DNA of 64,000 nt from Campylobacter rectus (GTDB taxonomy: Bacteria; Campylobacterota; Campylobacteria; Campylobacterales; Campylobacteraceae): contig NZ_CP012543.1 of the NCBI RefSeq assembly GCF_004803795.1, positions 1,612,001 to 1,676,000 of the forward strand, written 5' to 3'. Both the position numbers and the translations under genes were made by a program. Below are positions 55,820 through 64,000 of this stretch, in pieces (position 1 is the stretch's first letter; every line of letters begins with the position of its first letter). A model generated the notes under the pieces. The model did no database searches. It saw nothing but the letters and a program-made list of their open reading frames with translations, and was not told the DNA's origin.

Positions 55820-57739
55820 TTAGCCTATTTCTGATCCGTTTTTGACCGTAGCGGTCGGCGCGATGAGGCACAGCGATCCGTCCTCTGCGCTAAGGATCAT
55901 GCCCTCTGATATATGGCCAAAAATTTTAGCCGGCTTTAGGTTTGCCAGCACGCAGACCTGCTTGCCGACGAGACCCTCAGGAGCGTAAAATTTGGCAATC
56001 CCCGATAAAATTTGACGCGGCTGTTCTTCGCCAAGATCGATCTTAAATTTAAGCAGCTTCTCGCTACCTTCGATATTTGAGCACTCAAGCACGGTGCCTA
56101 CTTTTATGATGCATTTTTTAAAGTCGTCGATTTTTATTTTCGCATCCGATTTTTCTTGCGGCGCGGCGGCGGTTTTAGCAGGTTCGCTTACGCTCGGCAC
56201 CGCAGTCGCCATCAGCTCTTTTTCGATTTTCGGGAAAAGCGGCTGCGTTTTTTGCGCTTTAAAGTCCAAAATTTCGTTGTTTAAGATGATTTTTTCATAA
56301 GTTGCCGTCGAGATCTCAAAACCAAGCGTCTGCGCGATCTTTTCGCAGGTTCTTGGCATCGCCGGGCTTAGCAGGACGGCCACGCGAGCCAGCAGGTTCG
56401 CGCACAGCGACACGAGCGCGTTTGCTTCGTCTTTTTTGCCGTTTTTCATTAGATTCCACGGCTCAAATTTAGCTATCGACGCGTTTGCGAGCGTTAGCGC
56501 CTTAAAGAGCTCCTCAAGGTAGCGATTCGTGGCGAAACTCTCTAAATTTTTGATAGCGTTTTGCAAGTATTCGTTGCCGCTATCTAAAACCTCGCCGTAA
56601 AATTTGCGTAAATTTTCACCCTTTATCTCAAAGTCCGAATACTTTTCGCTCATGCCGACTATACGGCTTAAAAGATTGCCAAGATCATTGCTAAGCTCGG
56701 AGTTTATGCGCTCGATCATAGCTTTTTGCGAGAAGTCTCCGTCCTGTCCAAACGGCACTTCGCGTAGCATAAAATAGCGGAAATTTTCCAGTCCGTACGC
56801 GTCTGCGACCTCGCTTGGGTTGATGACGTTGCCCTTGCTTTTGCTCATCTTTTCGCCGTCTCTCGTCCACCAGCCGTGAGCTGCGACGCAGCGAGGCAGC
56901 GGTAGATCAAGACTCATTAAAAACGCCGGCCAGTACACCGCGTGAAAGCGCAAAATATCCTTGCCTACGATATGCGTCGCGCCCTTCCAGTAGTTCATCT
57001 TGTCATCGCCGCGCGTGTAGCCAAGCGTGCTAAGGTAGTTTATGAGCGCATCCAGCCAGACGTACATCACGTGCTTTGGCTCGTTTAGACTAGCAGGCAG
57101 CTTCACGCCCCACTCAAAGCTCGTGCGCGTTATCGATAGGTCGCGCAGGCCGCCTTTTACAAAGCTGATGACCTCGTTTTTCTTGCCGCGCGGTACGATG
57201 CAGTCCTCGTTCTCCTCGTACCATTTTAGCAGCGCGTCTTGGTATTTTGAAAGTTTGAAAAAATAGCTCTCCTCTTTCACCAAATTCGTCGGCCTGCCGC
57301 AGTCCGGACACCTCTCGTCCTCCAAAAGCTGAGTCTGCGTAAAAAAGCTCTCGCAGCTAACGCAGTAGTATCCCTCGTATTCGCCCTTGTAGATGTCGCC
57401 TTTTTGATACATCTTAAGAAACGCGTTTTGCGCCGTGAGCTTGTGATAGTCGTCGGTCGTGCGGATAAAATGATCGTAGCTGATCTCAAATTTATCCCAC
57501 AGCTCCCTAAATTTCGCGCTTATCTCATCGGCGTAGGCTTGCGGCGTGTAGCCCTTTTTTGCGGCGGCTTGTTCGATCTTTTGCCCGTGCTCGTCGGTAC
57601 CGGTCATAAAGTACGTATCATCGCCCTTTAGCCTCGCAAATCTCGCTACAGTATCGGCTATCACGGTCGTGTATGCGTGTCCGATGTGTGGCACGTCGTT
57701 TACGTAATAAATCGGAGTCGTAATATAAGTCGTATTCAT
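55820..57739 (-). CDS. metG: methionine--tRNA ligase
   Basis: 639 residues. Class Ia synthetase: HIGH box PHIGHAYTTVIADT, zinc knuckle CVSCESFFTQTQL with CPDCGRP, KMSKS loop DGEKMSKSKGNVI, anticodon domain, and a C-terminal EMAP/Trbp111 tRNA-binding domain (about 535–639) after an alanine/proline linker. Normal for the family. It follows the Cys-rich small protein by 17 bases. Confidence 0.96.
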   Translation of the reverse strand: MNTTYITTPIYYVNDVPHIGHAYTTVIADTVARFARLKGDDTYFMTGTDEHGQKIEQAAAKKGYTPQAYADEISAKFRELWDKFEISYDHFIRTTDDYHKLTAQNAFLKMYQKGDIYKGEYEGYYCVSCESFFTQTQLLEDERCPDCGRPTNLVKEESYFFKLSKYQDALLKWYEENEDCIVPRGKKNEVISFVKGGLRDLSITRTSFEWGVKLPASLNEPKHVMYVWLDALINYLSTLGYTRGDDKMNYWKGATHIVGKDILRFHAVYWPAFLMSLDLPLPRCVAAHGWWTRDGEKMSKSKGNVINPSEVADAYGLENFRYFMLREVPFGQDGDFSQKAMIERINSELSNDLGNLLSRIVGMSEKYSDFEIKGENLRKFYGEVLDSGNEYLQNAIKNLESFATNRYLEELFKALTLANASIAKFEPWNLMKNGKKDEANALVSLCANLLARVAVLLSPAMPRTCEKIAQTLGFEISTATYEKIILNNEILDFKAQKTQPLFPKIEKELMATAVPSVSEPAKTAAAPQEKSDAKIKIDDFKKCIIKVGTVLECSNIEGSEKLLKFKIDLGEEQPRQILSGIAKFYAPEGLVGKQVCVLANLKPAKIFGHISEGMILSAEDGSLCLIAPTATVKNGSEIG

Positions 57740-57756
57740 ATTTTTCCTTTTTAAAT

Positions 57757-57969
57757 TTAAAAATCAAATCCGCCGCCGTCGCCTTTGGACATCGAGATAT
57801 ATACGGCGTCTACGTAGTTTTTGCGGGTTTTGCACTCAAACATCGCCTCGCAGGCAAAGCACGAGTTTAGCCCCTTTTCGCTCTGGCAAGTTTGTAAAAT
57901 TTCTCTTTGGCGCTCAAGCTCCAGCTCAAATTCGTCTTTTTGAGCTGCGTCCGCTGCGTGCTCGCTCAT
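57757..57969 (-). CDS. small cysteine-cluster protein
   Basis: 70 residues with four cysteines in [20 protein letters not shown] (C-x8-C-x2-C-x5-C), suitable for zinc or an Fe-S cluster, followed by a glycine-rich end GDGGGFDF. Matches the place of Cj0839c between fbp and metG. Overlaps the fbp stop by 4 bases. Function unknown. Confidence 0.75.
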   Translation of the reverse strand: MSEHAADAAQKDEFELELERQREILQTCQSEKGLNSCFACEAMFECKTRKNYVDAVYISMSKGDGGGFDF

Positions 57970-58820
57970 TTCGCGCTTCCATAAAATTTATGCAGTAAAT
58001 TTATCTCGTCTTTGGAGCCGAAAAAGCAAGGCGTGGTTTGATGGATTTTCTCCACTTTCATATCAAAAAGCGTTGCCGAGTAACCGTCGCTAGTCGCACC
58101 GCCCGCGCGCTCGTAGATAAATGCAAACGGTAGCACCTCAAATAGCGCTCTTAGCTTGCCCTTTGGCGCGTCGGTCGTGGCAGGATAACTAAAAAGCCCG
58201 CCGCCTTTTAGCAAAATTTGATGCAGATCGCTCACCATAGCACCTGAGTATCTGAGGCGATATCCCTGCAAAAACAGCTCGCGGATAAATTTAGCATGAG
58301 TTTCGCTCCAGCCCTTTTGCGTCGCGCCGGTGGCATTTAGCTTGCCTTTTTGCGCGAGCGATAGATTTTTGATAAATTTAAACTCGCCGTCCCTGCCCAG
58401 ACGGTAAAGCGCGGGAGCCGTCTCGCCCTCGCAAAGCACTAGCTCTAGGCGCGGGCCGTAAACGACGTAGGCGGCGGCTTTTAGATTTTGCGGCGTTAGC
58501 TCGTTTTCATAAATGCCGAAAATCGAGCCGATAGAAAAATTTACGTCCACTAGGCTAGAGCCGTCTAGCGGATCGTAGGCGACGATAAATTTAGCACTCT
58601 CGTTTAGAGCCAGCATATCCTCTTTTTCTTCGCTAACGAGCGCTTTTATGCAGGCTAAATTTGCAAACTCGGCCGTGATGATATCGTCGCTTCTCACGTC
58701 TAGTTTTAGCTGCGTGTCGCCCGTGGCGTTGGCGTGATCCGTGTAGCCTAGATCGGCGTATTTTATCTCCTCGCCGATTTTTACGGCGATCTTTTTAATC
58801 GTATTAAAAATTTCGTTCAT
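57966..58820 (-). CDS. fbp: fructose-1,6-bisphosphatase
   Basis: 284 residues from ATG at 58820, which overlaps the mobB stop (ATGA); an in-frame ATG 30 bases further upstream lies inside mobB and is less likely. [28 protein letters not shown] and [15 protein letters not shown] are class I FBPase motifs. Key enzyme of gluconeogenesis, which Campylobacter needs since it rarely uses sugars. Confidence 0.94.
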   Translation of the reverse strand: MNEIFNTIKKIAVKIGEEIKYADLGYTDHANATGDTQLKLDVRSDDIITAEFANLACIKALVSEEKEDMLALNESAKFIVAYDPLDGSSLVDVNFSIGSIFGIYENELTPQNLKAAAYVVYGPRLELVLCEGETAPALYRLGRDGEFKFIKNLSLAQKGKLNATGATQKGWSETHAKFIRELFLQGYRLRYSGAMVSDLHQILLKGGGLFSYPATTDAPKGKLRALFEVLPFAFIYERAGGATSDGYSATLFDMKVEKIHQTTPCFFGSKDEINLLHKFYGSAK

Positions 58821-59299
58821 TTTAAAACCTTTGCGTTTTTTAGTATCCACTCGCAGATAGCTTGCGTATCGTCCAGATCGAAGTTGGGCTTATCTATGAC
58901 GTAGTCTTTTTTATAGCTTGCGATCGCATTTGAAAAACTAAGATAATCCTCGTTTATCTCATCTTTAAACACGCTAATGCGCGGCAGCGGTAGGGTTTTT
59001 AGCCCCTCGACTAGCAGTAGATCAAACTCGCCCGCCATCTTTACGACGTCCTCGATGCTTTTGCTCTCCTGCGAGAAAAAGGTCGTGCGCGTCGGACTTA
59101 TGACCACGACATCCGCGCCGATTTGGTTAAATTTGTAGCTGTCCTTACCCTCGACGTCAAATCTCGCCTTATTGCTCGGGTCATGCTTGACGATCACGAC
59201 CTTTAGTCCGTCATTGATAAATTTTTTGGCGACCTTTAAAATAAGCGTGGTTTTGCCGCTATTTGAAGGTCCCGAAAACGCCATCGCCGCTTTTTTCAT
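58817..59299 (-). CDS. mobB: molybdopterin-guanine dinucleotide biosynthesis adapter MobB
   Basis: 160 residues. P-loop [14 protein letters not shown], then [20 protein letters not shown] with the HD pair and [20 protein letters not shown]-binding helper of MobA for molybdenum cofactor maturation; no moa or mob partner is in the window. Co-translated with fbp. Confidence 0.9.
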   Translation of the reverse strand: MKKAAMAFSGPSNSGKTTLILKVAKKFINDGLKVVIVKHDPSNKARFDVEGKDSYKFNQIGADVVVISPTRTTFFSQESKSIEDVVKMAGEFDLLLVEGLKTLPLPRISVFKDEINEDYLSFSNAIASYKKDYVIDKPNFDLDDTQAICEWILKNAKVLK

Positions 59300-59399
59300 T
59301 TTTCTCCGAATTTTTGAAATTTACGCGGATTATAGCAAATTTAGGCTTTTTAAAAGCAAAATTTATCTAAAATAAGGCCAAATTTAGCGAGGTTTTAAA

Positions 59400-59894
59400 A
59401 TGAAAAAGAGCGTATTTTTTTTAAGTTTTATTTTGGCGTTAGCCGGCTGCGCGGATAAAAAATATATCCATGAACCGCTAAAAAACGAGCTTTTAGCATA
59501 CACGAGCAAGTCTGAGATCATCGATGCGCAAACCAACATCCTCATCGTCGCGACCTATCTAAACCCGATTTACAGCGAGCTTGCGGGCGAGCAAAAAAGA
59601 GAGAAATTCGTCGTGGCCGTGCATCCCAAAGATGTCAAAGTTTTAGAGGAGAGCTTCGTCGCAAACGGCTCGCAGCGAGGCATCACGGTTAGACGCCTGG
59701 CCGCGGACGATCCGCTTTTAGAAAAGGTGAGCTTTGAGGTGCCGTGGGCACAGTATTTCGAGGTCGGCACGCCCGAGATTTTAAGCGATAAAATCAACCT
59801 TGCGTTCGAAATTTATCCGTCAAGACAGGCGTTTTTAAGCTTTCAAAAAGTGTCGAAATCGATGTACTGGAACGGACAAGCCGTGCATAAATAA
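59400..59894 (+). CDS. lipoprotein (Cj0842-like)
   Basis: 164 residues. Signal peptide SVFFLSFILALAGCADKK with lipobox LAGC. Mature part has YTSKSEIIDAQTNILIVATY and FEVPWAQYFEVGTP; no family function known to me. Convergent with slt: the last 101 bases of both genes overlap on opposite strands. Confidence 0.82.
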   Translation: MKKSVFFLSFILALAGCADKKYIHEPLKNELLAYTSKSEIIDAQTNILIVATYLNPIYSELAGEQKREKFVVAVHPKDVKVLEESFVANGSQRGITVRRLAADDPLLEKVSFEVPWAQYFEVGTPEILSDKINLAFEIYPSRQAFLSFQKVSKSMYWNGQAVHK

Positions 59895-61431
59895 CGTAGT
59901 TTGCAAGCACCTTTTTGCCGTATTCGCGGCTCTCGGCAAAGGGCACGAGTTCCATAGACAAAAAGGGCTCGTAAGCGCCGCCGTTAAAAAGGTCGCCTCG
60001 CTGAAGCATCTTTTTAGTAAAGCCGATACCGCCGTTATACGCGTAAGCGACGAAAAGCGGATGATAGAGGTATTTCTCCAAATAATCAAGATGATGATTG
60101 GCAAATTTTAGCGCAAGGCGCGGGTCAAACATATCATCCTGATCGAAATTCGGGATTTGCAGCTCTTTTTTGCCGATGTGATTAGCTAAAAACGGCATAA
60201 ACTGCATCATACCAAGCGCGTAAGAGGTAGAGATGACGGCCGGGATAAAGCGACTCTCCTGTCTGCCGATAGCGTAAAGAAGCGCCTTTCTAGTCGCATT
60301 TACGTCCTCTAGCTCACCAACAAACGGCATAACGAAGTAGCTATCCTTGTAGCCGCTCGCTTTTTCCATCAGATAGGCGTACTGCCCCAGCGTCTCTTTG
60401 GTATTAAAGATTTCAGAGTATTTTGCGGCGTCCTGCGCGCTCATCTCTTTTATTATCTTAAAGGTCTTTTGCCACAAAAACGGGTCTTTTATGTCGTAGC
60501 CCGCTACCTTTTCTTTCGTAGGCGTCGGCGAGACGATGTTTGCGGCGGGGTCGGCGCTTGTTAGCTCATTTGCGTAAAGAGTGTAGATATTTACGTCGCG
60601 GCTTTGATTTAGCTTCTCAATATAGCTTTTGTCTTTACTTAGCAGATAGAGCCAAAAAACGGCGTTATCTTTTTTATCTTGCCTATCAAAGGCCACCTCG
60701 GCTCTAGCAAAAAACCTCGCCGCGTCTTTTGGCGAATTTAACAAAACCGCGTTGATACCGAGCATAAAAGCGTCCTTACCGGCGAGCTCGGTTTCCTTTA
60801 TCGCGAGAAAATTTTGCCTAAATTTAGCCGATTTTTTATCGATTATTAGGCTGTTAGCAAGCACGTGAAAATCTTTTTTCAAAGCGAGCAAGTCCATAAA
60901 ATTCGCATCGAATTTTTTCTCGAATTTATCTTTGCGCGAGGACTGCTTAAAATAAACCAAAAACGCGTCCGCGTCGTTAAATTTGGCAAATTCGTCCTCC
61001 GGACGCTTGGCGTTTAGCGCGCTCAAGCGGCGGTAAAGAAGCGGGTCGGAGTTTTTAAATTTATCCGCTAGCTTTTGCCTCGTTTGTTTTTTTAGCTTCA
61101 TCATAAAAGGCACTCTAAGGCGCTGTTTTTGGCAGGTTACGTTGGCGTCGAGGATATTTTTCGCACCCACGCTATCGCATACGCCTTTAGCTTTTTTGGG
61201 CGGTAGGATTACGGCTAGCTCTTTTGCCAGCACGCCTGCTCGGCGAAAGACGTCTTTGTTTAAAATTTGCGCATGCTCTTTGGTATAGTTGCCCTCCTTT
61301 AAGAGGCGATAGAAATAGTAATCCTTAGCCAAGCCCTTCGGTTCGTCCTTTATCTCTTCGTAAGTTTTCACGCCGCCAAACGCCGCCGCCGCAAAAATCG
61401 CGGGCAGTATAAATTTAAGCAGCATACGCAA
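59794..61431 (-). CDS. slt: lytic murein transglycosylase
   Basis: 545 residues. N-terminal signal ([17 protein letters not shown]), a long helical superhelix (about 30–370), then the catalytic domain with glutamate in LYAIGRQESRFIPAVISTSY, ALGMMQFMPFLA and HHLDYLEKYLYHPLFVAYAY. Cleaves glycan strands forming anhydromuramic ends. Overlaps yggT by 17 bases at the 5' end. Confidence 0.9.
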   Translation of the reverse strand: MRMLLKFILPAIFAAAAFGGVKTYEEIKDEPKGLAKDYYFYRLLKEGNYTKEHAQILNKDVFRRAGVLAKELAVILPPKKAKGVCDSVGAKNILDANVTCQKQRLRVPFMMKLKKQTRQKLADKFKNSDPLLYRRLSALNAKRPEDEFAKFNDADAFLVYFKQSSRKDKFEKKFDANFMDLLALKKDFHVLANSLIIDKKSAKFRQNFLAIKETELAGKDAFMLGINAVLLNSPKDAARFFARAEVAFDRQDKKDNAVFWLYLLSKDKSYIEKLNQSRDVNIYTLYANELTSADPAANIVSPTPTKEKVAGYDIKDPFLWQKTFKIIKEMSAQDAAKYSEIFNTKETLGQYAYLMEKASGYKDSYFVMPFVGELEDVNATRKALLYAIGRQESRFIPAVISTSYALGMMQFMPFLANHIGKKELQIPNFDQDDMFDPRLALKFANHHLDYLEKYLYHPLFVAYAYNGGIGFTKKMLQRGDLFNGGAYEPFLSMELVPFAESREYGKKVLANYVIYARLVRSSTSISTLFESLKTPVLTDKFRTQG

Positions 61432-61702
61432 ACATAAGCCTTACGAAAAATCTATCTATAAACTGAAGCGCCAAAAGTACGATAATGGGCGCTATATCTA
61501 TGCCGCCGAAAACCGTCGGTATCACGCGGCGGATAGCGGCATAGACGGGTTCGGTGAGGCGGTAGAGCAGCTGCACGATAGGATTATAGGGATCTGGGCG
61601 CACCCAGCTTATGATCGCCGCGCCTATGATGATCCACGTGTAGGCGCTGATAACGATGTGCAAGATGCCGCCGATCGCTTCTAAAAATACCGAAAATATC
61701 AT
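61415..61702 (-). CDS. YggT family membrane protein
   Basis: 95 residues, two hydrophobic regions; [20 protein letters not shown] and the [18 protein letters not shown] segment are the YggT repeat signature. Linked in other bacteria to osmotic response and cell division. Overlaps gltX by 4 bases. Confidence 0.9.
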   Translation of the reverse strand: MIFSVFLEAIGGILHIVISAYTWIIIGAAIISWVRPDPYNPIVQLLYRLTEPVYAAIRRVIPTVFGGIDIAPIIVLLALQFIDRFFVRLMFAYAA

Positions 61703-63000
61703 CGTAAAATTTCCTTTAAATACGGTTTTATAAGCGGATATAGCTCGCTAAGCTCGGGGCCGTGTTCTGCTCCCGTGAGCAAAATCCTAAGCGGCATAAA
61801 AAAGCCTTTGCCCTTTAATCCCGTAGCGTCCATAAGGGCCTTTTTTAGCTCGTTAAATTCGCCAAATTCGCTCAAATTTAACGAAGTTGCGGCGGCTTTT
61901 ATGGCCTCGCAGCCCTCCTTAAACTCATCCGGGATAAATTTGCTCGCAAAAATCGCATCGACCTTGGCTTTTATCTCGGTTAGTAGGCTGCTTTCTTGCG
62001 TGTAAAATTTAGCAAGCGCGGCAAATTCGGGCTTTATGCTCATTAGTGCAGCTAGCCTTGTATCGCTTGCTCTTTTGATGTGCTCGCGGTTGATGTGCTC
62101 AAGCTGTTTGACGTCAAATTTAGCCGGAGACGCCGAAACCTTCGAGATATCAAACCACTGCGCCGCTTCTTCGATCGTAAAGATTTCAACCGGCGCCTTG
62201 TAGCCTAACGAGACGATGTAGTTTGCGATGGCTTCTGGCATAAAGCCTTGAGAGAGCAGCCATTTTACGCTACTTTCGTTCTCGCGTTTGCTCATTTTTT
62301 TGCCCTCGACGTTTAGGATGATAGGCAGGTGGGCGTAGTTTATCTTTTGCGCGTAGCCTAGGCCTTCGCGGATGAGGTCTTGTTTTGGCGTGTTGCTGAC
62401 GTGATCTTCGCCGCGGATGACAAAAGTGACACCCTCTAGCATATCATCGACCGCGCAGGCGAAGTTATAAGTCGGAGTAAAATCAGCCCGCATGATAACG
62501 AAGCTATCGACATTTTCAGGCTCAAAGCTGATCTCGCCTTTTATCGCGTCTTTAAATTTCATCGTGCATAGCGGCTTTTTCATACGCACAACGAAAGGTT
62601 TTTGGTTATTTAGCACTTCGTTATCGTTTAGATGCTCGCATGTCCCGTCGTAGCGGTAGGCTTCGCCTCTAGCCTTGGCGGCTTCTTTTTTAGCCTCCAG
62701 CTCGCTTTCGGTGCAAAAGCACGAAAACGCCTTTTTATCTATCAAAAGCTTTGCCGCAAACTCGCGGTGAAATTTCAAATTTTTGCTTTGATAATAAAGC
62801 GTGTCCCATTTGATACCGAAAAGCTCTAAAATTTCTAAAATTTCCTTGTCTTTTCCCGGGATATTGCGCTCCTTATCGGTATCCTCGATGCGGATGATAA
62901 AGCCGCTTTTATCCTGGAGCGAACAGACGTAGTTTAGGATCGCAACTCTTAAATTTCCAAGGTGCATATCGCCGGTCGGCGACGGCGCAAAACGATACAT
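61699..63000 (-). CDS. gltX: glutamate--tRNA ligase
   Basis: 433 residues. Class Ic synthetase: [20 protein letters not shown] with the HIGH-like box, [11 protein letters not shown], and KMSKREN near 240. Epsilonproteobacteria carry two GltX paralogues, one charging tRNA-Glu and one tRNA-Gln; I cannot tell which this is. First gene of gltX–yggT–slt. Confidence 0.94.
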   Translation of the reverse strand: MYRFAPSPTGDMHLGNLRVAILNYVCSLQDKSGFIIRIEDTDKERNIPGKDKEILEILELFGIKWDTLYYQSKNLKFHREFAAKLLIDKKAFSCFCTESELEAKKEAAKARGEAYRYDGTCEHLNDNEVLNNQKPFVVRMKKPLCTMKFKDAIKGEISFEPENVDSFVIMRADFTPTYNFACAVDDMLEGVTFVIRGEDHVSNTPKQDLIREGLGYAQKINYAHLPIILNVEGKKMSKRENESSVKWLLSQGFMPEAIANYIVSLGYKAPVEIFTIEEAAQWFDISKVSASPAKFDVKQLEHINREHIKRASDTRLAALMSIKPEFAALAKFYTQESSLLTEIKAKVDAIFASKFIPDEFKEGCEAIKAAATSLNLSEFGEFNELKKALMDATGLKGKGFFMPLRILLTGAEHGPELSELYPLIKPYLKEILR

Positions 63001-63086
63001 TTTGTTTTTCCTTATTGAATTTTGGGGCGATTATAGCATTTTAAGTATTTAATTCGCCTTTTTATTTTGCGTGAAGCTAAAATAAA

Positions 63087-63092
63087 TATAAT
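63087..63092 (+). promoter_or_regulatory. -10 box of mscL
   Basis: TATAAT 31 bases before the mscL start; AAAGGA follows as ribosome-binding site. Confidence 0.5.
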
Positions 63093-63122
63093 TAAAGAAC
63101 AAATTTAAAACAAAGGAAAAAG

Positions 63123-63530
63123 ATGAGTTTCGTCAAGGAATTCAAAGAGTTCGCGATGCGTGGAAACGTTATAGATATGGCCGTGGGTGTCGTGATCGGA
63201 GGAGCTTTTGGCAAGATCGTTAGTTCGCTAGTCGGCGATGTCATAATGCCCGTCGTAGGCGTGCTAACCGGCGGCGTAAATTTTACGGATTTAAAATTTA
63301 CGCTAAAAGAAGCAGTGGGCGATACGGCCGCCGTAACGGTAAATTACGGCTCGTTTATACAAACGATGGTTGATTTTACGATTATCGCGTTTTGTATCTT
63401 CTGCGTCGTTAAGGCTATAAATTCGCTCAAAAAACCAAAAGTCGAAGAGCCAAAAGCCGCAGAACCCGCTCCGATACCTGCGGACGTCGCGCTTCTAACC
63501 GAGATCAGAGATCTTTTAAAAAATAAATAA
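63123..63530 (+). CDS. mscL: large-conductance mechanosensitive channel
   Basis: 135 residues: amphipathic start [20 protein letters not shown], first helix [20 protein letters not shown], second helix [20 protein letters not shown], and a cytoplasmic helix. Opens under membrane tension to release solutes during osmotic downshock. Own promoter. Confidence 0.96.
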   Translation: MSFVKEFKEFAMRGNVIDMAVGVVIGGAFGKIVSSLVGDVIMPVVGVLTGGVNFTDLKFTLKEAVGDTAAVTVNYGSFIQTMVDFTIIAFCIFCVVKAINSLKKPKVEEPKAAEPAPIPADVALLTEIRDLLKNK

Positions 63531-63540
63531 GAAGGCAAAA

Positions 63541-64000
63541 TGTTAGAGCAAATCCCGTTTTTTCAAAGACTAAACGAGGCCGAGCTAAAAAGGCTAAAGG
63601 ACATTAGCATCTTAAAAAAGTATAAAAAAGGCGAGTTTTTATTTATGGAGGGCGAGGAGTCAAGGTGGCTCCACCTCCTCATAAAAGGCTCGATCAAACT
63701 CTATAAAATCGGCCCAAAAGGCAAAGAGATTTTTATGCATCAGTTTAACGGGATAGGTTTGGTCGCCGAGCTTGCAAATTTCGAAAATATCAAATTTCCG
63801 GCGACGGCGGTCTTTTTAACGGGCGGCGAAGTGTTAAAGATCGATTACGACAAATTTTACGCCGAGTTTTTATCAAACCCGCACGTCTCGCTGCAAATCA
63901 TAAAATCGCTCTCGCAAAAGCTAAAAATCACAAGCGAGCTGATACACCAAGAACTCGTGCTAAACTCCGAGGCCAAAGTCGCGAGATTTCTCGTAAATAA
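63541..64000 (+). CDS. Crp/Fnr-type transcriptional regulator, partial (C-terminal end lies beyond the window)
   Basis: About 153 residues to the window edge. The cyclic-nucleotide-binding fold is visible (FFQRLNEAELKRLKDISILK, YKKGEFLFMEGEESRWLHLL, GSIKLYKIGPKGKEIF), then a dimerisation helix. The helix-turn-helix would lie beyond 64000. No Fnr-type cysteine cluster is seen at the N-terminus, so oxygen sensing by Fe-S is unlikely. Ten bases after mscL, so possibly co-transcribed. Confidence 0.82.

Noticed and set aside
58821-58850. earlier start codon for fbp
   Set aside because: ATG at 58820 overlaps the mobB stop in the usual ATGA form and gives the normal N-terminus; the upstream ATG lies inside mobB.

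Overview
The window reads as a chromosome segment of a Campylobacter species, most likely of the higher-GC group around C. showae, C. rectus, C. curvus and C. concisus. The grounds are gene content and order: waaA–HP0958/FlgZ-like–Nif3–glyQ, purE–U32–CheZ next to glnA, cheB without a receiver domain beside cheR, a stand-alone FlhX, mqnC of the futalosine pathway, and the run hemL–cytochrome c–folD–lepB. As I recall them, these runs match Cj0699–Cj0707, Cj0923–Cj0930 and Cj0837–Cj0856 of C. jejuni, but here the blocks are rearranged and separated by long gene-poor gaps. The sequence is also saturated with the palindromic word AAATTT.

Layout. 1–10.4 kb: a compact minus-strand block (waaA, FlgZ-like zinc-ribbon protein, Nif3, glyQ, AbgT transporter, GyrI-like protein, DUF3972-like protein, purE, U32 protein, cheZ), then hisJ and glnA on the plus strand. 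10.6–11.5 kb: ten tRNA genes behind a near-perfect sigma70 promoter, in which Lys-Glu-Val-Asp is tandemly duplicated. 11.5–13.1 kb: no intact gene; a dispersed repeat family. 13.1–17.7 kb: recG with a roughly 178-residue insertion, an M16 protein lacking the zinc motif, and mqnC. 17.7–21.7 kb: an AT-rich accessory island with a frameshifted ABC exporter and remnants of a lipoprotein gene and an EmrE-like gene. 21.7–25.5 kb: endonuclease V, NfeD/SPFH pair, NlpE-like lipoprotein, MFS transporter. 25.5–26.8 kb: repeats, including a possible three-helix element. 26.8–36.3 kb: minus-strand cheR, cheB, a chemoreceptor, flhX, a FliK-like protein, MFS, a membrane protein with a low-complexity linker, AtpZ-like protein, hemL and cytochrome c. 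36.3–43.3 kb: plus-strand folD, lepB, M50 protease, rpiB, coiled-coil protein, apt, dedA, pepA, ychF. 43.3–48.9 kb: two cysteine-rich Sel1-repeat genes, each broken by one indel, a lipoprotein, and a decayed alkylation-repair gene. 48.9–54.5 kb: psd, phosphoesterase, PH-like membrane protein, ybeY, a hairpin-rich element, queC and a decayed membrane-anchored gene. 54.8–64 kb: Mur-ligase-like orphan, metG, Cys-rich small protein, fbp, mobB, lipoprotein, slt, yggT, gltX, mscL and the start of a Crp/Fnr-type regulator.

How it fits together. Most of the window is housekeeping: aminoacylation, purine, menaquinone, heme, folate and queuosine synthesis, peptidoglycan turnover and secretion. A scattered chemotaxis and flagellar set is also present (CheZ, CheR, CheB, receptor, FlhX, FliK-like, FlgZ-like). 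The gene-poor gaps are not empty: several hold genes decaying through frameshifts and stops, and at least two share an ordered repeat family. The most unusual signals are that repeat family with its possible folded form, the AAATTT excess and its possible link to RAATTY methylation-dependent DNA uptake, low-complexity K/N/F/D-rich insertions in RecG and a membrane protein, the recent tRNA duplication, and recurrent single-base frameshifts at T5 tracts.
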